DNA of 64,000 bases, from positions 26,412,001 to 26,476,000 of the forward strand of contig CM075101.1 of the NCBI GenBank assembly GCA_037576195.1, given 5' to 3'. The DNA comes from Phytoseiulus persimilis (lineage: Eukaryota; Arthropoda; Arachnida; Mesostigmata; Phytoseiidae). Of the stretch, positions 1 to 11,870 are shown in pieces. The position numbers and the translations under genes were made by a program. Under the pieces are notes generated by a model that saw only the letters and a list, made by a program, of their open reading frames with translations, made no database searches and was not told the DNA's origin. Position 1 is the stretch's first letter, and every line of letters begins with the position of its first letter.

Positions 1-982
1 CAAACCCGACCCCAAGGGCGATCCTCCGGCCGAGCTTCCGAAGACGACCGCCGATATGGGAAGTGCAGCCGCTGTGACGATAAACGGAGTCTTCACCAAC
101 GGCTACTCAACAGCTGGTGCGGTCACGTCACCAGGGGCCGGATCCCTCGAACGGAAAACAACGGAAAATGGCGCTGTGGAGGACGCGCATCAGACCTCAG
201 ACGCGGCAGCCACCACAGAGAGAATTCCGGTCACGCTATCTGGAGAACAAACAGAAACAGCTCCAGCAGTTGAAGATGCGCTCGTCGAAACCACAACCGA
301 CATCGAGGCTCCTAAGAAAAAGAAGGTGATCAAGAAAGTAGTGAAGAAGAAAAGCATGGAAACCACTGAAATTCCAAACGGCATCCTCGACGCGCCCACC
401 GAGACCGCACAAATGCCAAGCAAACCTCAGCCAACGCAGTTGTCCCCGGATAAGGTAGACAGCCAAAAGGTGCCACCAACGACCGAACCGAGACCTGAGC
501 CGAGCTCGAATCCTGAAGCGGATCAGGTACAAATGATCGATACCAAAGTTGAAACCCCCTCAGAAAACGCACGCGCGCCGAAAGAGCCGAAAATGGAACC
601 GGCAGAGCCTGTTCCCGCCGAGGACGTCGAAGAAGCCTCAACGGCATCAACCCTCACACCTGTGCCCTCCGACGAATTTTCCTCGACTCAAGAATTATCG
701 CCCAAAACAGTGTGCGGGACCAAGACTGGTGTAAATACGGAAACGAACGAACCGGTGAATGCCCAAACTCTTCCTCAGCCGGTGGCGAGCGAAACGCTCC
801 CTCAACCTGTACAATGCTCCCCTCCCGCGACCAAGCACCAGGCAGACGTAACCGGAAAGCCTCCCAAACCCTTCACAGAGAAGAAAGAAGAGAACTCGTC
901 TAACAAAAATCCAATCTCTCTCGGAAAAACGCTACAGAAACCTCTCAATCTTGCTCAGAAGATCCTCGAAGCTGCCCTACAG
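1..982 (+). CDS. Thr/Pro/Glu-rich exon with KKKKVIKKVVKKK motif (partial)
   Basis: A single frame is open from base 2 to a clean donor (CAG/GTAGGT) at 982, about 327 codons, so the exon enters the window from the left and the first in-frame ATG at 56 need not be the start. The protein is low in complexity: Thr, Pro, Glu and Ala dominate, and a basic block, KKKKVIKKVVKKK, lies about 102 residues in. It ends in a more ordered stretch resembling an amphipathic helix (LGKTLQKPLNLAQKILEAAL). Such PEVT-like and Lys/Val blocks occur in giant muscle and cytoskeletal proteins (titin-like, Strn-Mlck), but composition alone does not identify a family. The exon lies on the same strand as the coiled-coil exons downstream and may be the 5' part of that gene; this is inference from position. 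Nothing shows regulation. Confidence 0.6.
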
Positions 983-3900
983 GTAGGTTGCTTCGAAGCA
1001 TAAGAGAAGAAATGACCTCATTCCGACCCCTCCCTCCCACAGTGAATTTATCATCTTTTTTTTCGGCCGTCCTCGTCGTGCTATCGTATTACAGATTTCG
1101 CAAACCGCAGGGTCATAATGGAGAGATCTACATAGAAACATCGATGAATGCCCAATCCGAGTCAGAACGAGTTGCCGGAATACAATATCGTGCCGACAGC
1201 TTGTTTTCTATTCTTCACTCCTTCGGTCACGAATAATGTCGAGGAAATTCAAGGCTCGCGCCGCTAAGCTGAAACGTTTCCAGAAAACATCTCCGTCGAG
1301 CTCATCGTCCACCACGACATTGGCAGTGACTTCGTCAAGTTCAGCCCATGGCACAACCTGCTCGTTGGTCGAAATGGCACAACCTTTTGCCCCCACGAAC
1401 TCCCAACCTCCGCTCGCGACCGTCGTCCGTTAGGGCGAACATTCAGACCGTTGACATCAGGAACCTAGGTAAGGAATACACTCCTTGACCACCGTGTCTA
1501 CTTCGAGAGAAAACTTTCACAATTCTTGCTATGGTTCCGGAATATTGGTGAGAAGCCCTTCGGGTCTCCGAACATCAAGTCGGAGTTCCGTTTTCTTTGT
1601 GCGCGATAACCCAGAACTCTCTCGCTCACGCTCGCGTTCACAGTTGTCGCTCGTGTCTGAAAAACACTGACGCAAACACATATCGCCCAGGGTCCTCGTA
1701 TTCCTGGAAAACAAGCCTTTCCCTAGCGTAAACAGATTTCGATACAAATTTGAAATGGGTCAGCGAAGCGAGCAGCGCGCGTTCACAACGCTCGCATGAC
1801 CGCAGCGTAGACCTTAGTCCGGTAGAGCAAATGACAGGGGAAAACAATGCCCAAACTTGAAGCGTCTTCCACAAAGCGAGGGAAACATTTTAATTGTTCG
1901 GATTGAGAATCTGCCTATCATGGAGTCTCCTTCCGAGCTCTTCCGAATGCGAGAAGAATCTTGAGAGTCAGCCGGGACTACCGGTGGCTCTTTGGCATAG
2001 TCCGGTGGTGATCGGGATAGGTTGCTTTCTTTCGCGTAGTCCAGCTCAGGGCTCAAGCTCGAGCACACGGCTCAGCGCTCAAGCTCGCGCACACGGCCAG
2101 CACACTCAGCACTTTCGCGATGGTTTACATTGAGCGGTGGGGAAGATATACCGACAGATCGTTGATCTCTGACGCTCAATTCTTCTTTGTTCCGAAATCA
2201 GTCAACCTGGTGGCGGAGGGGCTTTTGTCTCACTGTTCCCCTCAAATAAATCGATCAGCATGACTATTTGCTGTGGAACAAGTGCCGCTAGATTCTGAGA
2301 CAGCAGTCACTCTTTCGTGACCGGACCACAATCTTCCAACGCAGCATCCTGACAATTTTGGCCTCAGTGTGCTGGTCCAGCCTTACCCGTCCCGAGGGAA
2401 AATATTTTCTCAGCGAAACATAACAGTTTTGCGTCTTCAATCTGCGCTCTGACTTTCTTCCCTCTGAGTTTCCCACCACAGAGAGACAAAGTGCTCTCTA
2501 CGTCGCTCAGGTCAATGGGGTTGTCATCTTGGACAAGTAGAATCGTAGATCTAACGAATAGTCTGAGAAATCGGCGGAGCAGTTCTTCAACAACCTATAT
2601 CTGTCCTCCAGGCAACTGCTTCGGAGTCCGACCCCACGACCTCTATCGGTTCTCGATGCTGAACGGCCAGATGAAGGTGACAGCAAAGAAAGTGATTTCG
2701 TGGAGTCTTCCTGCTTTCGACGCGGACATAATGTCTTCCCTTACCTTGACACAGCCTCCTCATCAGGTGTCAGCTGTTCGTTGAGCACGAACTCACTGGC
2801 CACCACGATAGCCCAATTCGTCGTTCCGTCTCTCCAGAATCTCTAATTTCCCCTATCCGTTTGCCAAAGTACAGCTCATCGCGTCCACATTCGACGAAGG
2901 TCGTGCCAATTTCTCAACATCGTTTCTAGGACTAGAATCATGACTTCATCCGAAGCGCGTGATCCGTAACGGAACGACGGCTTTCGAAAATAACCCCGTG
3001 TTTGAGTCTTTGAATTTCGTTCCCGAGACGATCCGATCAAGATCTCGATGATCCGGATATTTTCTCGTCTTGAGCCTTCAGGGAGCTCGACACTTCATCA
3101 CCATTAGCTTGGTAGATTACGCTAAATATGCAGCCGGCAGCCCACAGCCTCGACAGTGGGTGTCACGCCAGGGACCTCAACGGTCTGGGTGAAAGACTAC
3201 GATTAAACACACGCAAACGTGAACCAGTTGAGTCTTCGATTCAGTCTAGACGCATTCCTCGTAGAGAAAGTGCTCAACCAGCCTTCGCAAAATGCGCTCG
3301 CTCCGATATCTTAAGCCGGGCCTTCCAAGCCTTTCCGAATCGGCGGACCCCCGCGGGGGTCCCGGAGGACCCTTCTTCCATGCATACACACTGATTTTCC
3401 TATCTGAATATCAGAGTGCCTGGTCAAAGGAACTCTCTCTCTTCGGTCTCGGGGGGACAACTGCTCTTGACGAGTTCCCCGCTCGTCGCACAATCCGCAC
3501 GACGAGAAAAAGTAGACGATGGGAGTTCTAGAAAAGCAGTGGAATGCTGAATTTACGAGTAAAAACGTCAGGAGGTGGAAGAATTCAGCGAATTTGGATG
3601 CCTGTGTCAAAGAAAATCAGCAAGTCGGGGTGCATTACGTTTGGCTCCGACAGTGTTCTCAACTCGATTTATCGGGGAGCATTTGATCGCATTCGAGGGC
3701 CGCTCGAGGATGCCCGGAAAAGCTTGGACGGATCCGCCAGGATCCGCGGACCCCCGGGTTGGGAAACCGCTGGCTCAAACGGAAGAGCGCTAGTACTGTA
3801 ACAAGGATGAACAGCGATTTTTCGAAATCACAGGAAAGCATAAGACGAGAGCCATCGGGGAGTCCACGGGGACCGTGAATCAGTCGAGGCAACATCGAAC

Positions 3901-4077
3901 GTAGAGAGGCGAGGTGAGTTGTTCGAATCACGGGTTATTTTTTCGATTATCCCGAACGGAATATCAGTCGGGTTTTCACACACAACCCCGAGTCGAACGA
4001 AGTCCGGATTTGAACGAACTCGCCAACCGAACGTCCCCAAAGCCGCTAATAGAAATTCATGTTTCTTCGCTGTAAAG
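983..4077 (+). other. Intronic stretch with unresolved exon-like pieces
   Basis: Between the Lys/Val exon and the coiled-coil exons there is no long clean frame. A plausible acceptor at 1093-1094 opens onto about 350 bases read in more than one frame, with a donor-like GTAAGG near 1469. Short protein-like runs also appear near 2490-2790, 3130-3310 and 3570-3700, each broken after 30-70 codons. I looked for a kinase or myosin P-loop and for IQ motifs and saw none. Some of these pieces may be true exons disturbed by the same frame changes seen downstream. Confidence 0.3.
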
Positions 4078-7000
4078 GCTGAAGAGCGATCTCCAAGAGG
4101 CTCAAAATTCTCTTTCCCGGGAGAGAGCGCAATTAGTGAGACTCCAAGAGGTGAGCTACGACCGTCGCATGATCAGATATCCGTTCCCGAACATTGGGAG
4201 CTTTTTGGGGTGACAGAACAAAATGAACAGGTCCAAGGAGGACCTAAGGCTCTCTCTGAGACTTCAAACCCGGAATTCGACAGTGTCGATATGAGCATCG
4301 TCCAACTGCAGGAACTCAACCAAGCTCGATACGAGAGGAACGATGCACAACAAAGGCTGGATTCTGTGATAGCGGAGTCGGTGCGGAAGGAAAAACTTGT
4401 TCATAAACTCCAACGGGAGCTCCACAGTACCACCGATCATGAAAACTCGACCGAGGGTCGAGGTAAGCGCCTCGTCATGTGGAGCGAGAGAATGACCCAG
4501 TGTGAAGGAGCTCCATACCATTTACCTCCCGTTCTAGGTTGGCATGCTCAAACGCGAGCATACACGTCTCGAAACCACAGTCTCGAATCAGCAAGAAGAT
4601 CTGCAGGATTTGCAATCACAGCTACAACTCCTCCGTGGTCAGAATAAACAAATGCAGGAAGAAATGGCGAGAACAGAATGACAACACCAAAGTGACTGAA
4701 AGCCAAGGAGAGAGAGCTGGAGCAGGTAAAGTCATTTTTTTTTATCGTGCCTGCAGGAAGTCTTGTAGATGCAATTCACCCCCACCGTTCGACTCTTTCT
4801 GAACAGCTCGTCGACTTTCCCATCGTTTGGATTGATGGTTTGTTCTCCCTCTACTGTCAAGTATCGAGACCATTGATTTTTTTCGAAGAAAATGAGGAAT
4901 TCGAATCGATATTGGAACCTCAGATCGGACTGCAACTCTCACAGTCAAAGCAGATGGGACAGCAGTTTCTTGATCGGGTGAATTTAAAATGTTTTGAGAG
5001 CTTCGCATTTGAGAGATATAATTGGTGATTTGGCATTGATCGCAGATCAAAGGCGCTGCCCACAACGAAGTGGCCCACTACCAGAACAGTACTGAGAGAA
5101 ACCCAAGAGCAACGCAGAGAGCTTCTCGCAAGAACTCAGAGTTGCAAGACAACAAGTCAGAATTTGATACAGCAGGTGCGTGCCGGCGTGAGAATCGCTG
5201 CAAAAGTTAGGGGGCAAACAGGTTTCGGAATTCTCCGCCATTCGGAGAAACAGCCTGGAAACTTTTCTGATTGACGATTGACCAACTGAAACTAGACTTG
5301 TCCACGAAGGTCAGAGAAGTCGGGGATCAGGCTGGCAACGAGAAGCGCCTAAAAACGCTGTCTCTATCTGAACATTAGTTCTGTTGAGAGACGCAAGAGT
5401 CACCATTGAGCACATGAGAGCAACCCCAGCCGAGCAGGACTCACCTAAGCAAGTGAGTCCCAGATGCCCTAAACCTGCGCGAACAAGGGAATGTTCCGTT
5501 GTAATTACATTCAAAGAAGGCCGTGTATCCTGAAAAGCACGTTCTCGTTCAGAGCCTTCGTGAGCTTCGAAGTAGGCGAGGCCGTACAACGCTGTTTCCC
5601 GCGGAGTCTCGACAGAGCGATCAGTCCTTAACTTTCATTTTCTGTTGACAGATTGAGACAGAAAGCGGAAGAAGCTGATCAGCTGAAGGAGATCGCGGAG
5701 CGAACCAAAGAATTCGGCCGTTGCTCAAAGTGAGCAGCTGGAACAAGCACTCGGAACAGGTCAGATTCGTTCCCTGGTGTGGAATCCGGAGGGAGAATAC
5801 TTCCAAGCGTTCAGTTCATCGTCGGAGTCAATGCCCTCACTCCGATGCTTGATCGATGCGTTCTCCCCAGGCTTCTGAGTATTGCGCAGTCAGCTGAAGC
5901 GTACGTTCTCGAATCCCGATTCACAGGTAGTACAAACACGCCACTTCCTGCAAACTCGAGCGGACAAGCTCGCCGGCGAGAACAAGCAGCTCCAAAGCCA
6001 GCTGGACGATCTGATAGTGGAACATAGTGAGCTCGAAGAGAGGTACAAAAAGCAAATCAGCGTGAACTGTAACGAGCAGGTTCGTAACCATATTAATGGA
6101 ACTTCGGTCTCTCTCTCTCTCTTCCTCTGCGATTGTTCCGGAACATATGGACGAGATTTCCCCTATTAGAGAACGTTGGCTGCATGAATAATAATCTGAA
6201 ACAATCGTGCGAGACAATCGTTCAATTCTAGGAGCGAGGGAAGAGCAGGCAAACAAAATCGTCAAGTTGGAGGCTCAAGTTGAAACTCTCGAATCGAAAC
6301 TTCAACAAATGCGTTTCGAGCGACAGGTTCGTGCCAGAATTGCCATCTTGGAGTCGTCTCGCAGAAACCACAATCGATTGGGATATTGTACCCACATCAT
6401 CCGGTCGGCCGCATACCCTTAAGCAGAGAGTGCTTCATTTGTAGGTCGAAGAAGATTGTAAAGTTAATTCGGTCCTCAATACCTTCGAGACCAGAACGAA
6501 TCAATTAGAGTTGAAACTTGAAAACCGAGAAACTCGACAAGCACAAGCTCCAGGTTCGTCCCGGTACTCGTTCTCATAAATCCATGCGTGGACTCCACTC
6601 TCGGAATATCTCTTTGATCGTTGAGTTTGTTTACAGACCCAGTTGCAACCGCTTGCAGATCAGCTGGAAAATATGAGAAGAGAACTTGATGCTGCTCAGA
6701 AAGAGAAGCGAGTCTACAAATCACGACGACGAATCAGCAAAGGTATATGTTCCCGCCACGTGAACCTCTCGACGGCACATCCTCATTATCGCAGATTGTT
6801 TATGAGCGTACGAAAGCATTTTCGAAGCCCGTTGGATTCCCTTGAAGGTGCTTGCTCGACATGCGCCGAGAACTGTCTGAAAACTCGTGACCGGAACTGT
6901 CAAATGCGCATGGAGAGGCCAAACCTTGGTGAGTTTTTTCGTCTCAATTGTTGCAAGGCTGAACTAATGTAGCGTCAATGAAATATTCGGATCGTCTCCG

Positions 7001-7310
7001 CAGGACTCCCAACTGGAGGAGCTTCTCGAAGAAGTTCGCCATCTGCAAACGTGTTTGCGAGTGGCTAATCAGCGCATACGAGAATCTGGAGATCGCACTC
7101 GAAACCACTGACCCCATCCAGAGTTGAGAACATCATGTGAGTTCGGCACAGACTTCCAGAATGATTTCCATGAGACAAGAGGCAAAGACACCCGAAAATG
7201 ACAGACCTGACCAACTGCGACCATCGTCCATTCTCAATAGGGAAAGCATTATCGAGGATTCCGCCAGCGATGACTATGAGGATGCCGACGAGCAGACGCA
7301 AGCAAACTAG
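4078..7310 (+). CDS. Coiled-coil protein, C-terminal exons
   Basis: A run of short exons with good splice borders reads as heptad-rich helix: 4078-4150, 4217-4462, 4538-4725, 5046-5175, about 5270-5455, 5652-5759, 5890-6079, 6232-6326, 6445-6553, 6637-6742, about 6848-6928 and 7004-7310. Typical segments are LKSDLQEAQNSLSRERAQL, QLQELNQARYERNDAQQRL, ENKQLQSQLDDLIVEHSEL, KLEAQVETLESKLQQM and QLEELLEEVRHLQ. The last exon ends in an acidic tail (ESIIEDSASDDYEDADEQ) and a TAG at 7308. Introns are mostly 60-170 bp. Frame changes occur inside or between several exons (near 4275, 4680, 5730, 6520 and 7090), so no single continuous translation exists. The role is presumably structural: dimerisation, cytoskeleton or Golgi scaffold. 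Myosin XVIII tail, cingulin and golgins were considered; none is supported by a specific motif. Confidence 0.6.
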
Positions 7311-7405
7311 GTTCAGGGCGCGCTGTGTATCATCTCACTGTTTCTTTCCTCTGATGTAAAAACGAATAATAATTATCAGAAAGAGCATTGAGGCACGATA
7401 ATTCA

Positions 7406-7411
7406 ATAAAG
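7406..7411 (+). promoter_or_regulatory. Poly(A) signal AATAAA of the coiled-coil gene
   Basis: AATAAA lies about 95 bases after the stop codon at 7308-7310, a normal distance for a compact 3' UTR. No other support. Confidence 0.4.
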
Positions 7412-8138
7412 CGAATCTTTGTTCAATCACCCGGGTTAATCGATTACGAATGGATGGAATCATGCACATTAGGAAAACCGGTCGCCTCGGTCGCGGCAGC
7501 GACCATGCTTCGGCGGGTCTGATCATGGGCGACCTGAAGCTCCGATGATGGTCCCCTTTTCTTCCCATGGTACATGGGCTGTGTCAGCCAGAACGCTCCA
7601 AAATCTACATTGAGTTTGCAGTATCCCCCAGGAGCCGAGCGTTGAAGTCAAATCGAACCGTGTGTCCGAGAAGAGGATCAAACGTCCTACTATTATAGCT
7701 GATCTTAGGATTGACAAGGATGCGCGCCTTGCTATGCCGTACCAATCATTGTGCGGTAGTCACGCATAGCATAAGTATGTGCGTATCGATGGGCGCTCTC
7801 GCCGAAAGTCAATGAGGAGCCGTTCCACGCTATCCAGTTCACTAAGAACTGTGACCGATGTCCGCAGAGATCAATCGCTCCTGACGTGAAAGGGTCATTG
7901 GGGATTGGGACACATTTGAGGAAAGCAGAAGCCCTCGTCGATCCGGAGTTTCCGAGGATTCGCAAGAGTCTTAGAAAATGATATCGGTGGATGCAGATTA
8001 GATCCTCCCCATGCCGCTTCATGATCCTATTCTAGAAGCGAATAGGAAGGAGTGTACAAGACCTCGGAGAGGTAGAGAAAAGCATAGGATCCAGAGCTCT
8101 AAGATTTGCTACTTCGTGGCGGAAATGCCTTCATTTAC

Positions 8139-8144
8139 TTTATT
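8139..8144 (-). promoter_or_regulatory. Candidate poly(A) signal of Shroom
   Basis: The plus strand reads TTTATT, which is AATAAA on the minus strand, about 460 bases after the Shroom stop codon, in a locally AT-rich stretch. Confidence 0.35.
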
Positions 8145-8600
8145 TCATTTAAATATGTATACTTAGATATGCTCATTTGTGAAAATCTTACAATGTTCCA
8201 CAACTGAAGCAGTCGGGGCGGCCGCTCCGTGGAATTACTGACAACTCGCTATTATACAGCTAGATACAAAGTCATCTTGTAATCCTTCGAACCTCTTTCG
8301 AGAAGCGTACTACAGTGAAATCAAAGGGAACATTTAGCTGCGGATGGAAAGTATCGTTGAGGCTAGACTGCCACAATCTGAGTCAACCGTTCGTTTCAGT
8401 CCCTTGTTTCCTTCTGGAGCAGAGAGAAGCGTTGCAGCTTGTGCGACTGTACGGGCGAGAGAAGTTTTCGCTTGCTAGCGTTTCTATCCGACGGTTCACA
8501 TCCGCACTAAATCGCGCGAGGGGGATAATGAACACCAGCGGAAAACTCGGTCTCTGAGTCATCATTCGAGCGCGGGCCGAATGAAGCCAGAGCTGAAGTC

Positions 8601-9263
8601 TTACGGCTTCCGAGGCGCCGCCTGCTGGCGATCAGCAATGGTCCTCTGTTTCACGAGCAAATCACCGCGGTTCTTCATGAAATGTAGATAGCTCTCGATG
8701 AGGTCTCCTGACCGAGGAAAGTCGAAAGATGAACACCGAAGGATGCCCATCGCTTTTCGCATTTGGCCTCTAATCTCCGAGGCTTCTTCGAGTTCAAGTT
8801 CCATCTTCCTCCAGTTTTGAACAAGCTGAGCCTGAAATGTATGAATGTCTACTGAATCGATCGATTCCAAAGCAGGGTGGAGCAGGTTGTGACTATGAAC
8901 GTCACGGAAACATTTGACGAACGTTCTCTGTTTCGGAACGAATCAATGAAACTTTCAACCGACGTGGGACTCACTTTGTACGTCTCTGCGCTTTCCTGCG
9001 ATCCCGTTGAGGATTGCCGTAGTTCTTCCGATTCTCAACGAGAGATTCACAACGAGAGCCGCGATATCGTCGACCTCCGATACATAATTCGCGAATTTCC
9101 TCAATTCGTTCGTCTTCTTCAGTTCCTCCAGCCTCACTTTCAGTTCGGTTTCGAACAAGTTGTTGATTCGGATTTCTTCTTGGACGTCTGCCTCATCTTT
9201 CGATAGCTTGCTTTTTGGAGGAGCGGTCTTAGGAACGGCGGGATGAAGTTCACTCCTTTTGGG
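8601..9263 (-). other. Shrm: ASD2 (Rock-binding) domain of Shroom
   Basis: The domain is split over two exons, roughly 75 residues in the first (after a Pro/Lys-rich lead-in) and 76 in the second. Conserved features are the NELRKFANYV..VVNLSLRIGR.TAIL helix and, at the end, LHFMKNRGDLLVKQRTIADR. In known Shrooms ASD2 is an all-helical coiled coil sitting at the very C-terminus, as here. The connecting segment between the two conserved helices looks short, and the C-terminal extension after the last helix is only about ten residues (QQAAPRKP). The domain assignment is more secure than the exact exon borders. Confidence 0.75.
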
Positions 9264-11358
9264 CTGATGGGAGAAAAAATGAATCATCACTCTAACTTCA
9301 TCCGGCCTTCGAGCTTGAATTCAATGGCATCAGCAGAAGCCAGATATCGCGAAATGGAGAATCAGTATGCTGCTGACTCGATAATATCAACCGAATGAAT
9401 CGTCTCATACGTATATCAACCCAGTTTTGACGTAGTTCGGTTGATACGTTCAAGGTAGCATCGTATCTAAGCAGACGCAGAGTGTTCACAAGAAATTCAT
9501 ACCTTCACGCTGGGTTTTTCGGCAATGTCCTTTGGCTCCATTGGTTTTGCTTCATCTTCATCGTCAAGGCAGGTTCCATAACCGTCATCGAACTTTCTTC
9601 GGACCGAAACTGCTTCAGCCTCTCTTCCAGTAGACTTCGTCATGTCGCCTAGTTTCGCACAAGTATTGAGGGGTTTCGCTGATTCCAGAGATGAGGAGCC
9701 AGGGAGGAATTCTCACCTGGACCACCACTCCATTGCTGATTTGGGTTTCGTTCACTTGCATCCTGATCTAATTCTTCGTTGGGACCAGCCAACGGGATGT
9801 AGACCATCTTAGCCATGACCAAGGACGAGTCGTTGCTCCTCCGTTGACGCAGCTTCTCGGGTTTCTCTTTGATTGGCGGAGGACTCGGGTAGAAGGTTTG
9901 CTTCAGCTGCATACTGAGTTTGAAGGTCTTCGGGGGAGGCAAGGGCGGTTTCTTCTTCTCGTTTCTTGCCAGGTTCGTTTCAGGTTGAGGACGAAGCTCC
10001 TTTGGTGGGCGAGCTGTTCCGTGCAGAAGTTCTGACGATTTGTACAGTTTCGGCGGAAGCTCAGGAGGAACGCTGCTGTCCTCGAGGAGTTTGACGGCCA
10101 TCGGTTTTATTGGTGTTGGTTTCTCCGCCGTTCAGGCGGTTCGTTACGGAACTGAGTCGGTTTGGCACCCACGGAGGCTTCCTGCCTTTGGCGCAGGTAG
10201 CTCAGAACAGCCTGCTTCTGTATTTGTTTGATGTCCTGCTCGGGGAATTTCGTTCTTCGCAGCAGATCGCGTGGACGATTGATGTCTTCTCCCGCATCTG
10301 CTTCATGTAGTAGACTAGACTTCTGTACGTCTTCCTCGAGTTTCTCTCCGGGAAGTTGGCTGTTCACACTGGAACTACTCACAGTCATACCCTTGTTGTG
10401 TTTCATCTGATTCTCGAAGTATAATACATTCTCGCTGCTATGTCGCTCCACCGAGGGAATTTTGGCACTGTGGCTACGCCCTCTTTCGCGGGAAGTGGAT
10501 ACCGGGAAGTAACGCGCTCTCCGAAACCTCCCATCATCGCCGAGCCGTCGAGTGAGGACTGCGGCGACACTCGGCCGTGTCAGCCACCGTGGACTGTCCG
10601 GACTCGAATCCAGAACTTTGGTTGGAACTGCGGACTGAAAAAAGCGCTCAAGTCGGAGTACGAATCTCCCCACTTCATCTCGGAGCCAACCGAGTCTATG
10701 TAGGTCGATGAATCGGAGTTGTCGCCCGCCACCCTATCGGAAGCTCCGTTTTGGGTCGGCCAGTTGGATTTTCCGTCTTGATTCTCTAGGGGATCGCTAG
10801 CAGAGCGCAGATGTCGTTCCTGCTGAGCCTGTTCCGAGCCTCCGACTTCTTCATAAATGTCTTCGTAAGATTTACTCGGCGACGCTCGATCCACGTGAGT
10901 TTTCTGCTTCTGCTGCCGGGAAAGCCACGAAGCCACTGTTTTCCCGGTCGGAGTTCATCGAATCGCTTTGTTTGAGAAGATCACACGATGAGCTGTAAGA
11001 TGAGCTTTTGAGAGCATGAACGACCATTGCAGACAGGAAACTCGAGACAACGTAGTCCCGAGGAATGGGGCGTGAAATCGTTCCGGAGATTTACGTACGT
11101 TTTGGCTCCTAAGTATTTGAGAGACTCCTTGGACTTGGGAGGTGCTAGGAAATCGTAGGTTACACTGGCAGGAGAGAAGCGCCGATGTGCGTTTTCGTGT
11201 TCTTCGACACATTTCGTTGCGGACGGAGATGTATGAACGACGCTGTTCAAGCCAGGTGAAGACAAGGATCCGAAGCCGGCACAAGACAGTCCACCGACGT
11301 ACGATCCTGCTGGTAGGCTGAGAGGTTCCGATACTGCCATTGGTGAATCCCAGGATGG
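8601..11358 (-). CDS. Shrm: Shroom, C-terminal part with ASD2 domain
   Basis: Five minus-strand exons follow each other: 11099-11358, 9717-10992, 9503-9648, 8982(or 8975)-9263 and 8601-8831, ending in TAA at 8601-8603. Phases fit at the first three junctions. The last two exons give the Shroom ASD2 domain, recognised from the family pattern: a helix running into YVSEVDDIAALVVNLSLRIG, then the run around EEASEIRGQMRKAM and LIESYLHFMKNRGDLLVKQR, matching the 'VVNLLLSLSGRLARVENAL' and 'HFVKMKSALL(I/V)EQR' blocks. ASD2 binds Rho kinase and drives apical constriction of epithelia together with an actin-binding central region. The large exon is Ser/Pro-rich with proline motifs (PPELPPKLY, KKPPLPPPK), as expected for the linker. 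That exon changes frame about three times (near 10,920, 10,630 and 10,120). At the ASD2 junction the strong donor GTGAGT gives the wrong phase, while GTACAA six bases earlier keeps frame. The 5' end is not located. Confidence 0.75.
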
Positions 11359-11414
11359 CTGTGACCTCCTGAAACGAAAAGATACGAACCAATAGAATCA
11401 AATGCATTTCCGCA

Positions 11415-11870
11415 CTAGGTGATGATCGACATAACGATGATGTGCCGTTCCAAAGAAAACTCTCTCTTTGTGGAATGAACGTTCCGCCTCGATTCCAGGT
11501 CGGCGGCTTGACCACTTTCCGTAGGTTCTCTCAAGTTATCTGCTAGAATTCTCGCGTTCGATTGTTTCGACGATAATTCTGGGAGCATTATGCCCAATTG
11601 ATCGGAGAGAATTGCCTTCGGCAATGTTCACGGGAGCGCGAGCAGCAACGCAATGCTTGATTTGCGCAAAGGGATTCCAATGAACTCTCGTTCATCGTAA
11701 CAAGCACCTGGGAGAGCATACCTTGCGCGACTGACAGTTTTCTTCAACGCTCGGGAACATTTTGATTTGAAGCGCTTCCACTCGCTTTCTGGGTACGCAA
11801 CGATATAACTTTGACTCCTGTGAAGTCTCATGTTTGGCACTGTTTGCATCAGCTGCTTTCGCTCGCGCAC
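11415..11870 (-). CDS. Possible further 5' exons of Shroom
   Basis: Upstream of the first firm Shroom exon, the minus strand carries two stretches that read like protein. One is at about 11,415-11,630 (containing SKQSNARILADNLREPTES), the other at about 11,704-11,870 (containing KRVEALQIKMFPSVEENCQSRK, followed by a donor-like GTATGC). The phases into the exon at 11,358 were not resolved and competing frames are open. They are assigned to Shroom only by position and strand. Confidence 0.3.

Larger units (their letters stand above)
7311..8600. other. Convergent 3' intergenic region
   Basis: This 1.3 kb lies between the ends of two genes that face each other, the coiled-coil gene on the plus strand and Shroom on the minus strand. 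It holds their probable 3' UTRs and poly(A) signals. A minus-strand frame of 96 codons (7732-8022) is open, but it has no recognised domain and probably lies in untranslated sequence. The part near 8110-8200 is AT-rich. Confidence 0.5.

Noticed and set aside
1-7310. Reading the coiled-coil locus as myosin XVIII
   Set aside because: A Lys-rich N-terminal part followed by a coiled coil fits the layout, but no P-loop, switch or IQ motif could be found between them, and the acidic tail is not one I know from that family.
8601-9263. bMERB (MICAL/EHBP) domain
   Set aside because: The helix around LIESYLHFMKNRGDLLVKQR first suggested bMERB, but together with the preceding VVNLSLRIGR helix and the Pro-rich linker it matches Shroom ASD2 much better.
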